The position numbers and the translations under genes are program-made. From Salvator merianae (Eukaryota > Chordata > Lepidosauria > Squamata > Teiidae): a stretch of DNA of 64,000 nt. Positions 1-11,181 of this stretch are shown here, piece by piece (positions within the stretch are counted from its first letter, which is position 1; each line of letters begins with the position of its first letter). Location of the stretch: NCBI GenBank assembly GCA_003586115.2, contig QVOM02000049.1, positions 24,939,333 through 25,003,332 of the forward strand, written 5' to 3'. Below the pieces are notes generated by a model, which was not told where the DNA came from, ran no database searches, and was given only the letters and a program-made list of their open reading frames with translations.

Positions 1-1500
1 TTGACATTTGAAAATGAATTAGTGTTACTGTTGATTTATGGGGGCATAATAGTTCTATGGTACATAGAAAATTGATAAAATATTTAATTTCTGCAGCAAA
101 ATTGGTTATTGCACAGGATGGAAGTCTGCATAGAAATTAATTATTAACAACTGGTTCAAGAAAGTTTGGAAACTTTTTATTAATGAAGATATAGCAAAGC
201 AAAGTGCTGTTATTATATTTATTTATTTATTTATTTATTTATTTGCATTTTTATCCCGCCCTATACCCGAAGGTCTCAGGGTGGGTTACAACAATTAAAA
301 CAAAACAAAAACTCATAAAAGGCATGCAAAAAACAGTAGTCTGAAAGTAGGGAGTTATGTCTGGAATAGCATGGAGACCTTTCATTGTACAGATCTGGGC
401 CCCACTTAAAATGAAAAGAATACCTCCCAATCCATTGCTTTCTTGATTAAAACAGGCCACAAGATCTGCAAATTAATTAAGGCCTTGGCATATAGTAAAA
501 GAAGAAAGCAATGAATAAGATATTTGAGTTTAATAAATATTTTCGTGTTTCTCTATGCATAGCTGTATGATTTCCTACAACAATGTTATATGATTGCTTA
601 TATTTTTTGTTTTGTTGCCATAAAGGGGCTCTTTTACTTGGCATGACACCGGGCAATGAACCACACCAAGGGTAGGAAGAGAAAAATTAGCCTTTTATTG
701 ATCGATCAGTAAAACAAGCAGGATGCCAGGGTAGAGGCTTAGCAAGAACTGATGCACACCAAACAAAAAAATCCACAGCCTTTTTATCAGTTTCATGTTA
801 GGCTACATTCAGACGTTGCTTCCTTACTTTGCTATATTTGGATACTCTGGAATAAAGCATGGACATTCCAGAATATTCATGCTTTATTCTAGAATATCCA
901 AATATAGAGGAATAAGTACAATACTACTTGTTGTCTTGTTATCAGCAAAAGCCTGGCCTTGAGAAATTGGCCTGTCTTAGCTCAGCCCCTCAGGGGAGAT
1001 TTTTCCTAATGCAAGCTGTTTTCGTTCAGAAGCAAAGAGCAGAAGTTGAAATCACAATAAAAATGGCTTATTAATGTGAAAGGCTATGGCCTGTGCTCTA
1101 GCCTGTGCTCACAGCTTCTTTTGTTTGCTGTTGATGATGATGATATTGAGTATGTCTATTTTATTTTCAATAAAAAAAATTTTTAAAAAAAACCAACTGA
1201 ACTTTAGGAGGTTTATGTCTGCACTTGAGGCTTAGGGATTGCCATGTTATCCTTCTCTGGGGTTGCATGGTGAAAGAAAGAAGTAGTCTGATCACAACAG
1301 TTTTCCTGTGGGAAGTTGCTGTTTCATTATGCTATGACACAACTCAAATATATTGGTCCTCCTAAATAGCATCCTCTCCTTGTCATTTATCTTCTATAAC
1401 AAGACAGGCCCCTTTTCTGATGCTAATGTGTAATATATAAATGTACCCATGGTCCCTGTTCTACACACTTGGTACACTATGTTGGTGGACTTACAGCCAT
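1..1500. other. 3' flank of module 1, no gene seen
   Basis: No coding exon is recognised. Positions 214-330 look like a minus-strand LINE/SINE 3' end with an (AAAT)n tail, containing a GGGCGGGATAAAAATGC-type sequence. Positions 801-920 are a damaged copy of the inverted-repeat element seen intact at 22061-22200. Confidence 0.5.
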
Positions 1501-1561
1501 AGAATCTGTGAACTGATACAGTGTAATTCACCCATACTTCTGGAAAGAACAAAACCACAGA

Positions 1562-1581
1562 TTTATTAAATGCTTTGTTTA
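1562..1581 (-). terminator. Candidate polyadenylation signals of module 1
   Basis: Two AATAAA hexamers on the minus strand lie about 970 bases past the stop codon. Another AATAAA overlaps the stop itself (2551-2556). Which one is used cannot be told from sequence. Confidence 0.3.
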
Positions 1582-2551
1582 TTAAGATCTTGCATAGTTA
1601 CAGTCCAAGCAGAGCAAAGATGAAATAGAATATCCAAAGCTTCAAACAGTTATCGCCCCATACATTCTACCGACAATTCATTATAAAGACCCCAATGACA
1701 TTTTCCAACTAAAAAATTCGATTCTGCATGCATCAATAAGAGGTAAGCTCCCTTGCATTCATCAGGTCATACTTCTAACCACCATGTGAACAGGAAAGTT
1801 GTCAAATGCTGACTTTAGGCAATGCAATTCAGTAGTAGCCAAAACAAGCGTGTTTAAACTATTCATAGAGGGTTGTATCATGAAGCAGTTTGACGATTCC
1901 GGGCAGTAAATTCCAAGGTGGTGACATTTTCCTGGCTCTAGGCAGCTTCTCAATCTTTGTCAATTATTCCATAGAAGGCTAGCACTATATGGGCTTTTCA
2001 GATTAGATGACAAGTGTTAGAGACAGTCTTCCTTGCGAGTGTGAACAAATAACTGCATAATATTAGGGTGACCATATCCCAAAAGATACAGACCTCTTTA
2101 AGAAACTGAGTAAAAGAAGTTGTTCCCTTTGTTACATCATAGTGGTAGCTTGAATAGCACAGCTGAACAAATACGCCTGTTCTGCAGGGATTTTAAGGGG
2201 TCAGAATCTCCTTTTCTTTCAAAAGAGGAGAAGTTTTATGTGGGTGTTGTATTCCTTTCCATGTTCTGGAATAGAATCCAGAACCTGGGAAGAGCTAAAT
2301 CGTTTAGAAGATTGTAAAATGATAGCACTAAGAAGCTGCAGAGAGGTAAGGCAACAATCTCGTAATGTGTTCTTGCCACACCAAGAAAATTGGGCCCGTC
2401 ACCCAATAAAAGTTCTCTTTGTTCGACTCTGTGTAATAACTGGCAATGCAGAGTGTGAGACAAAGAGAAAAAATGCAAATGAATTGTTTTAAAAACAGTT
2501 TTCCATATTCGTTTCCCCGTTGATTTCACTGCATAAATCAGAACTTTTCCT

Positions 2552-2944
2552 TTATTCTGGTTTAGAAAATCTGCCAAAGACGAGAAGGCTTTGGGTGCAG
2601 TGGTGGAGGGCAAAAAATAGGAAAGGATGGTTAGCCACGAACTTCGCACATTCCCGCCGTGGACGCCTATCCTTAGTGCAGTGGGGTGCCTCTTCTGGTT
2701 CACCACCTTCCTCATCAATTTCAAAGGAAGTGTCATGGATGAACTGGGTCAGAGCCACGTGTTCTGTGGTTGTTGCTCCAGAGAAATCTGCTTTTTCATG
2801 ATCAGTCAGCTCTGGCAGATTCACGTAGTGGTTGGCTTCAAGGTTCCTCTCCAGACTGAACTTCGGAATGGACACATCTACGTCTTCAGGCTTCAGATCA
2901 CAGGACCAGTCAAGCAGGTGCTCATGGGTAAGTCCATCTTCCAG
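2552..2944 (-). CDS. Core exon 8: C-terminal exon with reactive-centre loop
   Basis: The acceptor TTGTTCTGTAG is followed by 130 codons and TAA. The segments seen are [41 protein letters not shown], the hinge [12 protein letters not shown], a basic loop KDRRPRREC, and ANHPFLFF with FGRFSKPE. Inhibitory hinges read roughly EEGTEAAAAT; here position P14 is Gly, P12 is Pro and P11-P10 are Glu, which should stop loop insertion into sheet A. The segment before ADFSG is about three residues shorter than in typical clade B members. The stop codon lies inside an AATAAA. Confidence 0.93.
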   Translation of the reverse strand: MEDGLTHEHLLDWSCDLKPEDVDVSIPKFSLERNLEANHYVNLPELTDHEKADFSGATTTEHVALTQFIHDTSFEIDEEGGEPEEAPHCTKDRRPRRECAKFVANHPFLFFALHHCTQSLLVFGRFSKPE

Positions 2945-5900
2945 CTACAGAACAAACAGAAACAATTAACAATACAGGATAACTTAGGCTATATTCACAT
3001 TGTGGTAAAAGAAAAAGCAGCTCTGAGGCAATTTAAGAGCTGGTTCACAAGCAGGATTGTTCACAGTTCAATCTGCCTATCCCCACTGTCATGAACATTC
3101 TAGGTGAGATGGAGATGGGATGAGAATATGAAGAACACACACTGAGGCACTGTTCAGCTGCTTTCCCCCCCTACATATAAACACAGCCTCAGTGTTGAAA
3201 CAGTATTGCAAAAAAACTGACTAGATATATTTATGCTCTGAGTAACAAAACAGATGGACAGACATAGGTAAAGTGATGTAACGTTCACCAAGCGGTTAGT
3301 CAGACAAAGACCCAGATATTACCCCGAATGAGAGGGCATTTATTACCTGTTCAAGAGCCTCAGAGCTGCAGTCAGTGGGCAGCAATATAAACAAGCTTAT
3401 TCTGTGGTCTCTGTAGGGTATCTCTAAGATCTGGACCTGAACACCACATAGTTCAACTGTCCCCGTGTTATAAATGCCCCTCCTGTTCATCATCTGTACA
3501 TTGTGGCAGTCTCTCTGGAAAATACATAAAAAGAAAAAAGACAGACACAGGCATGAGATAATGATACACTCAGGACTAAGAAAGATATTTTTAAATTGCT
3601 TAAATTGTTGTGAAAACTGTCAGGAATAGGTATCGTACAGTGGGATTTCAGGAATTACAGTGCTTTTATAATTGTTGTGAGTACTGCTGAGAATAGATAT
3701 AGTACTGTGGGGTTTCAAGAACTTGGACATTGAATAAGACCTAAAAAGGGTTGGGTCAAAATGCATCCAGCCATGGAGAAGATCTCAAGTGAAGAATTCC
3801 ATATATTGTTTTGCTGCCTATCTATAGTACTCAGCAGGGACACTTATATTTATTTGTTTTATTATGAGTTTTTGTATATTCAGTTATTAAACCATTAAAT
3901 GGACCTATTCTGTGGGTTCAGTGTGTTTTCAGGAACAGTATTATCAATTTGTAAATTTGCTTATTATGTTTATTTATTGATTTGGGTGTTTGTATTGAGA
4001 TATTCTTTTTCAACGTAATTTGAACCCTTATCACTGAATACCTTAACACATCCCTTTCTTAAGTCTGAATGGTGATTCTGTGCATCAAACAAGGGTTCAA
4101 TTCAAGAACACCTCACTACCTATCTATGTATTTCAAACTCCTCTATGACAAAAAATTTGCAAAATATGGGAGAAAGCTGAGTAAATTTAGGGAAAGTTCA
4201 TTGGTATCAGTATTTGCTGTCTCACACAAAAGTAGGTAAATCTTATTTATTTTTACAGTATAGAAAATGCCTTTCAAGAAACCCTGTAGAGCTACAGTGT
4301 GGACAAAATATACCTCAATCTATGAAAAATTTCCGGCATTAATCCTGTCTGAGTCTTTCAAGCTAATTATTAGGGGACTTAAGCTCCGTTGTTCCAATAA
4401 AATCTAACCCAACTAACTTACTGTGTAGAGACCAACTTCTTAAATGGAAAAGAAAAGAATAATCACAACTGGCTTATCTGTTTGACTTCTGTTCAGGTCA
4501 TCACTGAAAATAAAATTCCCAATCTTTCCTGAACAGCAAGCTATAAATCCAATTCCCATTGTTAGCTTTGCACAGTAGAAACAAGGAAGTCAAACAGATG
4601 TAGAAACATACCGGATCAGCATGATGTGCGTAAAATGGAGCTTCTTTTGTGAGTTCTTTGTCAAATTTCACATCCCATTGTCCTTTGAAGTAGAGAGCAT
4701 TCACCAAGAGCAGCTGAGTAAGACAATCAAAGCTACCCTTGGGTAGAAGATCCTTGATTTTACCTGACAGAGAAAATAATGATTTTTTTTTTGACAGCCT
4801 TTTCAAAGCAGTTGCATTTTACTGTCTCCCTACAATAAAAAATGATACATCCCTTTTTGTGGAACAGAAAGAGTGCAACCAACTCTACGTTGATGATATA
4901 CAAGTTAACATTATGCTCTGAGTGGAGAGGTACTTTTATGAACACCAATTTTGAATAACAAGTGTGATTTATGAAGGCAGTAGAGGACTAGTCGTTGAGC
5001 TTTCTATTAAAAATAAAGAATTTTTGAAAGAACAATAACATAGTTAACCTTGAACTCCTTTCTCCTGCTTTGTTGAATGCTTCAACAAAGATTCAGGCTG
5101 CATCTCCACTTCTAAGTGGAGGTAGATTGACAGGTGGAGAAGGCACCATGTAAAAAGATGCTTTCTTCATCTCCACTTTGAAGCAAGGAGGCACTATTTT
5201 CCATCATGCCTCTCTGCAGAGCAGAAAAAGACAACAAGCAGTGGAGGTGACTCCGCCAGGGATTGTGCTAGCAAAGGGCCTGCCACAATCACCATGAGGC
5301 AACTGCTGCTGCTAATGATGAAAAGGAGGTGGCAAGAGGTACCTTTTTGGACTAAAATGGTCACCTCCAACCAGTAAGTGGATACATGGGCTCAAGAGGA
5401 ATTAGCTGTTGAACAACCACCAGAAGAGCAACCTCAAGAGATTTTCCCTTCATAAAAGCTTCAATGCAGGGAAGAAGGGGCGTGTAATATAGGCTTACCA
5501 TGTGTCCGGACCTCAACCCAGAGGTTTATCAGTCTCCTCACTTCTTCTGGAGCGTTTTGTAGATCAGCATTCTCCACATCAGTCAAGTACAGTTTCAGAG
5601 CACAGTAGATAAATTTCTGGACAGAAGGAGAAAGTTTAGAATATCTCTTTTTTTTTTACCAGAGCACCAAACAGTATGCAAAGATAAGTCTTCAACTTGA
5701 AATTATTAATATGTAGTTCAGTAGCAATGTTTTTAACTGTTCCCTGCAAGTTGGGATAGCTGTAGTTTGATGGGCTGGCATGACCTTCTCAAATTAGGAG
5801 CAACCACTGAAAGGGCCTGGCTTCTTGTTAACTATCTGAGATGACTCTCTCTGCAGGTTCATTAATTCATCAATAAATAATGATTGAAAATATTTTGGTA

Positions 5901-8199
5901 CTTCCTTTATTTGAAAGAAAAATCATGTGATAGTAATGATAGAAAAATAATTTCCTCTGGTGAGGTAGGACTAAAGCACAGTTTTTAACTGAAGTTAATT
6001 CCCTTGTCATGCATATTGTGGAATTAGGACAATCCCACAAGATAGCCATTGTTTTTCCTTTCCATGAAGCAGTGTGGATTTCCAATGGGGAATGGGATAA
6101 AGACGGAGAGATACCTGGATGAAGGCAATGGCATGGTCTCCATAGAGCTTGTTGGCAAAACGGAGTGTATAGTTGACGCTGGGTTCATTAAGGGTTGCAA
6201 GAATTTTGCTGAAAGCAGTATGGACTCCTTCAGGCTTTTCGCACTCATATTCGGGAACGTTCTGATGACAAAAAGAAACAATAGCTCCAATGACATATGC
6301 CAGATGTACCTTAAAACACACTTGGATGCTTTTTTTCTGAACCACCACCAGATAAAATAATTGTAATTTCTGTTTTCAGTGTTAAGGAAGTGTTACTGAT
6401 TAAAGACGTGGAAGCACACCTGTGAAGAAAAAAGGATCATCATCAGAGTTCCCAAATACTTGATCACTTACTCTTTCTGGACAAGGTTCAGGACAAGGAC
6501 GGGGTCTTGGTCTGGGACATTCCGGCTCAGGACGGGGTCTTGGTCTGGGACATTCTGGCTCAGGACGGGGTCTTGGTCTGGGACATTCTGGCTCAGGCTT
6601 GGCTGGTTCAGGACGGGGTCTTGGTCTGGGGCATGTTGGCTCGGGTCTGGTTGGTTCAGGACGAGGTCTTGGTCTGGGGCATGTTGGCTCAGGCCTGGTT
6701 GGTTCAGGACAGGGTCTTGGTCTGGGGAAGTTATCAGTTTTTTCTTGTCTCTGTAAAAACATGATAAAACATCTGCATTCTTGTGTACTTCAATTCCTGC
6801 CAATTAAAGTACATGACATAAAAATCCATCAGATAATCCTGACCTACAACAAAATCCCTAATATTAGAGTAGAAATTATTTGCAAATACATGCTTTGATT
6901 CTTAAGAAATTCAAAGCGTGATCTCCCAGTGATACACTTTAATTCTAATTGGCTGACATCTTGCGGGCGGGGGGAATGCACATGTATTGAAATAATTATT
7001 AGAAAAATCATAACTCCGGATATTTGTCCCATATGGTACAGAGTATTATATTGAGAGAAAACAGAATTGTATCAATATGCATGTTGAGAGTTAAGTGGAG
7101 AATATTTCAAAATGTTTAGTTTTTTTTCTTATACCTACCTTTTCAGATCTTAGCCTAGTTGCCGCCAGATATCTTCTGTTACTGGATCTCCTGCATTCTG
7201 CAAGTTCATCCCAGTGGAGGACCTTGAACAATATTGTAACGTTACTTCAGTGATGCAGGCAGTAACAAAGCATTATTTATTAGCAGATATATTTAGCAGG
7301 ATTAACACAAGGTAATACATGCAATCGAGCACAGGCACATAATAACATATCAGCTCAAAATCAATGATTGTTCCAATGAAAGGTACAACATATGCATTCC
7401 TGTGCATGATGGGCACTAAGTGGTTTAAATATCCATATTGAGCAAAAAGCAAGAATTAATATGTGTAGAAGTGTAAGTCAGCAATTCACCACAGTTTTTT
7501 AAACCTAGGTATTTCGCTGAGTTGTTGTTCTGCATAATTCCCATTCTATAGTAGGTCTGTTATGAGGAATAAGGTACCAGTAAAGCTTATTTGTAAAGAA
7601 AAACTTGAAAGCCCTTAAAATATATAGAGAATTTTTTTTTTGTAATAAAAATGCACAAATTTCAAGCATATGGTACGATCTCTAAAGAAAAATGTCATTA
7701 CAGATATTCATATGACAGCAAGAGAAACTGAGTTGTCTCAAGGTACATGAGTTCTATTTACTTGTATCCTATAAATGCCACTCATGTTCTTGACACTGAA
7801 GGAAAGTCTTGAAATTTACATGCTGAGGTCACTGGAGTGCAATAAGTTGAGAGAAGCCTTGTTTTTATTGCACATTTCTGTTCTGTCCTTAAGAAAATAC
7901 TTTTCTCTTCTAGGGGAAAAGTTAAATTTGGCCAAGAATAGCATTATTTATCCATGAGGAGCAGTGACGGTTGACCACTTGGTCGCAAACACATACTGAA
8001 GGCTGAATCTCTGCTCCTTGATTGCACCCACCTTCTCAATCTCGGCTGCCTGTTCGCACCCAGACCCCAGAGCCAGAAGGCCGAAGCCAGAGGTGAGGTT
8101 CACAGGGGAGAACACGACGTTGTCACATGAGTGTTCTCGGGTGAGTGATTGGAAGACGTCAACAGCAAATTTAGCGTTGGCTTCCGGCAGGGTGGTCAT
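2552..8199 (-). CDS. Module 1: complete clade B serpin, non-inhibitory, maspin-like (spliced span)
   Basis: Seven coding exons join in frame: 8032-8199, 6472-6750, 6115-6261, 5499-5616, 4612-4763, 3347-3514 and 2552-2944. They give 474 codons plus a TAA stop. All introns are GT-AG, and phases run 0,0,0,1,0,0 as in ov-serpins. Without the 93-codon repeat exon the body is 381 residues, a normal clade B length. There is no signal peptide, so the product should be intracellular. Serpin landmarks seen include FSPVNL in helix [10 protein letters not shown] in strand 3[23 protein letters not shown], and HPFLFF followed by FGRFSKP at the end. The hinge reads [10 protein letters not shown] where inhibitory serpins carry small residues, so protease trapping is unlikely. 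SERPINB5 (maspin) is the nearest relative I recognise by the QMMN and FILLP block and the acidic hinge. It could equally be another reptile-specific clade B paralogue, so no symbol is given. Confidence 0.9.
2986..3189. repeat. hAT-like MITE, family 1, diverged copy in module 1 intron
   Basis: It starts AGGCT and ends ACACAGCCT. The interior matches the copies at 37984-38197 and 53189-53403, with a shared block around CTCTGAGGCA, a pyrimidine-rich middle and CATGAACATTCTA. It is the most diverged of the three. Confidence 0.6.
3347..3514 (-). CDS. Core exon 7: strands of sheets B and C
   Basis: The exon has 56 codons, acceptor TATTTTCCAG and donor GTAATA, phase 0 at both ends. It encodes [13 protein letters not shown], then [20 protein letters not shown] and EALEQ. 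The QMMN...ELPY...SMFILLP order is the clade B pattern and is particularly close to maspin. Confidence 0.92.
4612..4763 (-). CDS. Core exon 6: strand 3A region
   Basis: The acceptor TCTCTGTCAG is followed by two bases completing the split Gly, then 50 codons to donor GTATGT. It encodes [12 protein letters not shown] and [17 protein letters not shown], the serpin strand 3A signature, and ends HHADP in phase 0. Confidence 0.92.
5095..5395. repeat. Interspersed repeat, family 2
   Basis: This sequence recurs, split by an insertion, at 53118-53632. Shared blocks include ATCTCCACTT near the start and CAGTAAGTGGA versus GGTAAGTGGA near the end. It lies in the intron between core exons 5 and 6. Confidence 0.5.
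5499..5616 (-). CDS. Core exon 5: serpin helices E-F region
   Basis: This 118-base exon (39 codons plus one base) has acceptor TTCTGTCCAG and donor GTAAGC. It encodes [19 protein letters not shown] followed by [14 protein letters not shown]. It matches the clade B segment in which an INxWVxxxTxGKI motif is split by a phase-1 intron. It is too short to stand out as an open reading frame alone. Confidence 0.88.
6115..6261 (-). CDS. Core exon 4: serpin helices C-D region
   Basis: The exon has 49 codons between acceptor GTCATCAG and donor GTATCT, phase 0 at both ends. It contains [15 protein letters not shown] and [12 protein letters not shown], matching the clade B pattern of a helical segment followed by a LRxANRLYGE-like stretch. 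It is the first exon that modules 2 and 3 lack, and its phase-0 start could accept the last exon of module 2. Confidence 0.9.
6472..6750 (-). CDS. Module 1 exon 3: Arg/Pro/Glu/Cys repeat in the C-D interhelical loop
   Basis: This 93-codon exon lies between acceptor TTTTTACAG and donor GTAAGT (6466-6471), phase 0 at both ends. After RQEKTDNF it consists of repeats built on PRPRPRPEP. Three 16-residue units end in EPTC or EPEC, followed by two 11-residue units ([11 protein letters not shown]) and a final CPEPCPER. It falls where SERPINB2 and SERPINB10 carry an extended C-D loop, a surface loop that tolerates insertions. The regular Cys and Pro/Arg content suggests an extended, possibly crosslinked segment; that is inference. 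Confidence 0.8.
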
Positions 8200-8214
8200 G
8201 GTGGAATTCAAAAG
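8032..8214 (-). CDS. Module 1 exon 2: start codon and serpin helices A-B
   Basis: The acceptor TTTACAG precedes 15 untranslated bases and the ATG at 8199, in a good CCACCATGA context. The 56 codons run from [16 protein letters not shown] to AAEIEK and end at donor GTGGGT in phase 0. Helix A ([10 protein letters not shown]), strand 6B and helix B ([19 protein letters not shown]) are clear. The length equals that of the module 2 equivalent when counted from its second ATG. Confidence 0.92.
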
Positions 8215-8276
8215 CTGTAAATGGAAAACAAAGCAGCCCATCACTTTGTTAGAATAATTTTTTTTTTTGGTTAGTA

Positions 8277-8453
8277 CGAAAGATGTACATGAACTTAAAT
8301 TAGCTGTTCAAATTGAATCAAAATGAGGAACCCTTTGACCTATACAGATTTGAACTTTTTCCTTCAAACAGGTAGGGTATTTGGTTCAGACTTTCGATCA
8401 CCTCTTGTTTGATTTGAACAGGTTTGAACCTGAACCATTTCAGCACATCTCTA
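8277..8453. repeat. Small hAT-like MITE in module 1 intron 1
   Basis: The right end is GCACATCTCTA, the same terminus as the elements at 24054-27033 and 62771-63110. The flanks GGTTAGTA and AGCTAGTA look like a slightly mutated 8-bp target duplication. The left terminus is degenerate. Confidence 0.45.
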
Positions 8454-8584
8454 GCTAGTATATACCCATGTACTTTTACCAAAACTACAGGCCTAAAGAG
8501 CTACCCATTCAGGAAACAAAACTATTAAAGATGTTGATCACAAAAAACAAGACTACCCAAGTGTTTCAAAGGAAAGTTCCTTAC

Positions 8585-8628
8585 CTTGGATTCTGCAGTG
8601 AGGACTGGAGACTGGCAGGTGACTGTGA
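8585..8628 (-). other. Module 1 exon 1, non-coding (5' UTR)
   Basis: The exon ends in TCCAAG followed by the donor GTAAGG at 8579-8584. Its 5' end is estimated from the TATA box. It has no ATG in frame with the protein and is followed by a 370-base intron, which carries a small hAT-like element. Confidence 0.6.
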
Positions 8629-8654
8629 TGCTCTTCTGCTCCAAGATGCTGGTG

Positions 8655-8662
8655 TATATATA
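8655..8662 (-). promoter_or_regulatory. TATA box of module 1
   Basis: TATATATA on the minus strand lies about 65 bases upstream of a consensus splice donor. This is the arrangement expected for the short untranslated first exon of clade B serpin genes. Transcription would start near 8628. Confidence 0.7.
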
Positions 8663-8736
8663 GTGCTCTTCTTACACCCCCACAGCCATTAAACTAGGCA
8701 GCATTTCTAGATCTGTGCCAATTTGATTAAAATGAA

Positions 8737-8750
8737 TTTACATAATGAAA
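8737..8750 (-). promoter_or_regulatory. Upstream promoter element shared with module 2
   Basis: The minus strand reads TTTCATTATGTAAA, about 75 bases upstream of the TATA box. Module 2 has TTTCATTATGCAAA about 71 bases upstream of its own TATA box. The core resembles an octamer- or homeodomain-type site. Its sequence and position are both conserved; the factor is not known. Confidence 0.5.
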
Positions 8751-9921
8751 AGTGTGATGCATAAGCTGGACATTTGTGATTATCAAATGTAATTATTACA
8801 GACTGTTGCATAGGCTGCAGATACGAGTTTGAATAATTAGATATACTTTATATTCTGCCATGCAGAGGTAGATTATGACACCATGATATACCATGTTTCA
8901 TGTAGAAGGTATTTCGTCTTTCTTTATGTGTTGCTTGTATGCTTCAAAATATTATAAATAAAGACTATTGAAAACATTCTCTTTTTAAGGAATTGTCATG
9001 CGGTTCCCATACAAAAAGAACAACATAGGGAATTGCTTTTGTATTCCCAATTTAGAACTATCTGAATCAAAATTAATTTTGAAAGGTGATACATGTTCTG
9101 AAAAGCTGTCCAGAAGACCAAACCAAAGATTTTTTTTCCTTTTTATGGTCCTCTCATCTCCAAACTTCCTCAGAATTCTTTTTTTTTTTTTAATTGTGTG
9201 TTGTCGAAACCACAGATAGTATTTTTTTTTTTACTGCCATTGTGTCTACATAGAAAAAGTTGCTTCAGGAATCTTTTTGAAGAAAAATGTTTACTTGTTA
9301 TCTGAAATTATTCAAGGTCTTTGCTTTGCTATTAGATATACTCTATGTGGCTGGGATCAAGATGCCTGCTGGCATGTTCAAATGCTTCTTTCTATATGGA
9401 TTTTATGTTAGGTTTTGTCTCAAAGGAAGCACAACACTTTGTCTCCCCTTTGCATGTGGCTGACTGACTGGTTTTTAGGCACATATAGCACTATACCTAA
9501 TTTTTACAATCTTGCTCACTACAATCTTCCTTGTTCTTCATGCTCATGTGCATTCACTGTTATTCTACCATGTCATTTTAAATATTCATTCCACCAAAGG
9601 TCCAATTTTTATACATGGTCGACTTGTCTCCAGATTGGTCTGTGAATAATACAGTTTGTAAGCCTGGCAGTACCTCAAAAGTCATATCCTATAATAATGT
9701 AAAAATGCAATTCCCATCTTTCCTTCCCCTCTAGTGCCTGTTCCACTTATCACCATCAGCTCTGGGTTTTTTACTTCTGTTTTTCTGATCTTCTCTTATA
9801 ACACTGTCTCTCTTTTTCACCATGTCACTGTTTTTGTTGCTTTCAGAAAACCTGCTTTCACACTCCCTTGGATGGAAAAGTCCCATTGGTTGTGATCACA
9901 CGTAAACAAGAAAAGTGTACA

Positions 9922-10045
9922 TTAGCCTGTTCTGCACTGGACCTTATTCTGGATTCTATCTCAGAACAAGGATCTGCCATGCACATGCTCGTGCAGACTA
10001 TGGCAGGCTCAACCCAGAATAAGACCCAGTACAGGTAGGGCCATG
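9922..10045. repeat. MITE fragment, CTGCACT family
   Basis: It shares CTTATTCTGGATT and an internal AGAACAAGGATCTGCCA-like block with the better preserved element at 47093-47271. The surrounding 8.8-10.9 kb holds no recognised gene. Confidence 0.45.
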
Positions 10046-10924
10046 GTAACTTCCAAGTCCAATATTATTATGTGTTTTTTCAATCGGCTATTAGATGAGT
10101 AAGGTTTATAGTCATCTCACTACTTATTTCAGGCTTCAGGCTTGCTATTTTCGGCTCTGAAAAGTTGCCGCCACTCGGGCAAATAGTAAATACTGAATTT
10201 GAGTATTGAAGCAGGATTTCTTCTACCTCAGTTTGTCATCCTTCGTTCACAGGCACCAATATTTGGGGGGGGGGGGGCTGTCCATGGCGATCACACAGCA
10301 CTAATCCCTCCAGGTGCCTCGGCAGCTCATGGGTTTGTGCCATGTGCAGACAGGGGACAGTCCTGACTCTGTTATATTCAGATATGAAGTGAAATAAATA
10401 TACATTTTATCTTATGTTAGAGTTCACATTTCTAAATGCACCTTATGTTAAAATAAATGTTTTAATGCATTTAGCTCATTTTAAAGCCAAGAATAACAGT
10501 GTCATTTATACATCTAATTTCATGAGATCTGATGTGCATTGAAGGGGCCATTCAAACCGTGTCTTATAAAGCCCTTCAGATTGCTCTCACAATGCCTCCT
10601 CCAAAAGGAGCCTTTGGGGTTATCTGGGTCACACAGAATCCACTCCCCCAGCAAAGCCCAATTATTTCCCTGGCACTGCCAGGGCATCACTGCACCACTG
10701 CATCTGGCAACTTGAAAAGAAACACCAAAGTGTATCTCATTCCCAGCCCATCTCCCCTTACCATATAACATCAGGGTGTCTGCACAGGGGAGGAAAGCTT
10801 GCATGTTCCTGACAATCTGTATCTTCCCCATCTTTATTTAGGTGATCTTTGCATGACGTTGTTTGGAAAAGCCCAAAAATCTGAAAAATTGGATTCTGAT
10901 ATTTTAATTAGTCTCAGAATTAAT

Positions 10925-11001
10925 TAACTCACTCACTCACTCACTCACTCACTCACTCACTCACTCTGTCTATCTATCTTTCTATCTATCTATCTAGAGA
11001 T

Positions 11002-11033
<32 letters not shown>
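10925..11033. repeat. Compound microsatellite (ACTC)n-(CTAT)n-(GA)n
   Basis: Three simple-repeat tracts run in direct succession and end 13 bases before a perfect inverted repeat. Confidence 0.9.
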
Positions 11034-11038
<5 letters not shown>

Positions 11039-11045
11039 TGTACCT

Positions 11046-11181
11046 GGACATAGCTGAAAAAATAACCTTTGTAGATTCTGAAAAGCTGATTTTCTGTCTG
11101 TCAGTGCATATGCACAGATAGATTGACAGACAGAAAATCAGCTTTTCAGAATCTACAAAGGTTATTTTTTCAGCTATGTCC
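11046..11181. repeat. Perfect 58-bp inverted repeat with palindromic loop
   Basis: The left arm (11046-11103) and right arm (11124-11181) are exact reverse complements, starting GGACATAGCTG and ending CAGCTATGTCC. The 20-base spacer itself contains the palindrome GTGCATATGCAC. I see no terminal target duplication. It is not a copy of the other MITE families in the window. Confidence 0.9.

Noticed and set aside
6424..6471. Very short intron between GTAAGT (6466-6471) and a TTCTTCACAG acceptor at 6424-6433
   Set aside because: It would be only about 48 bases, below the usual vertebrate minimum. The next serpin exon at 6115-6261 fits the donor in phase, so the pyrimidine-rich AG is probably a decoy.
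6460..6764. Plus-strand open frames opposite the Arg/Pro repeat exon
   Set aside because: They are shadows of a repeat with units of 33 and 48 bases. The minus frame has exact acceptor, donor and phase for the serpin.
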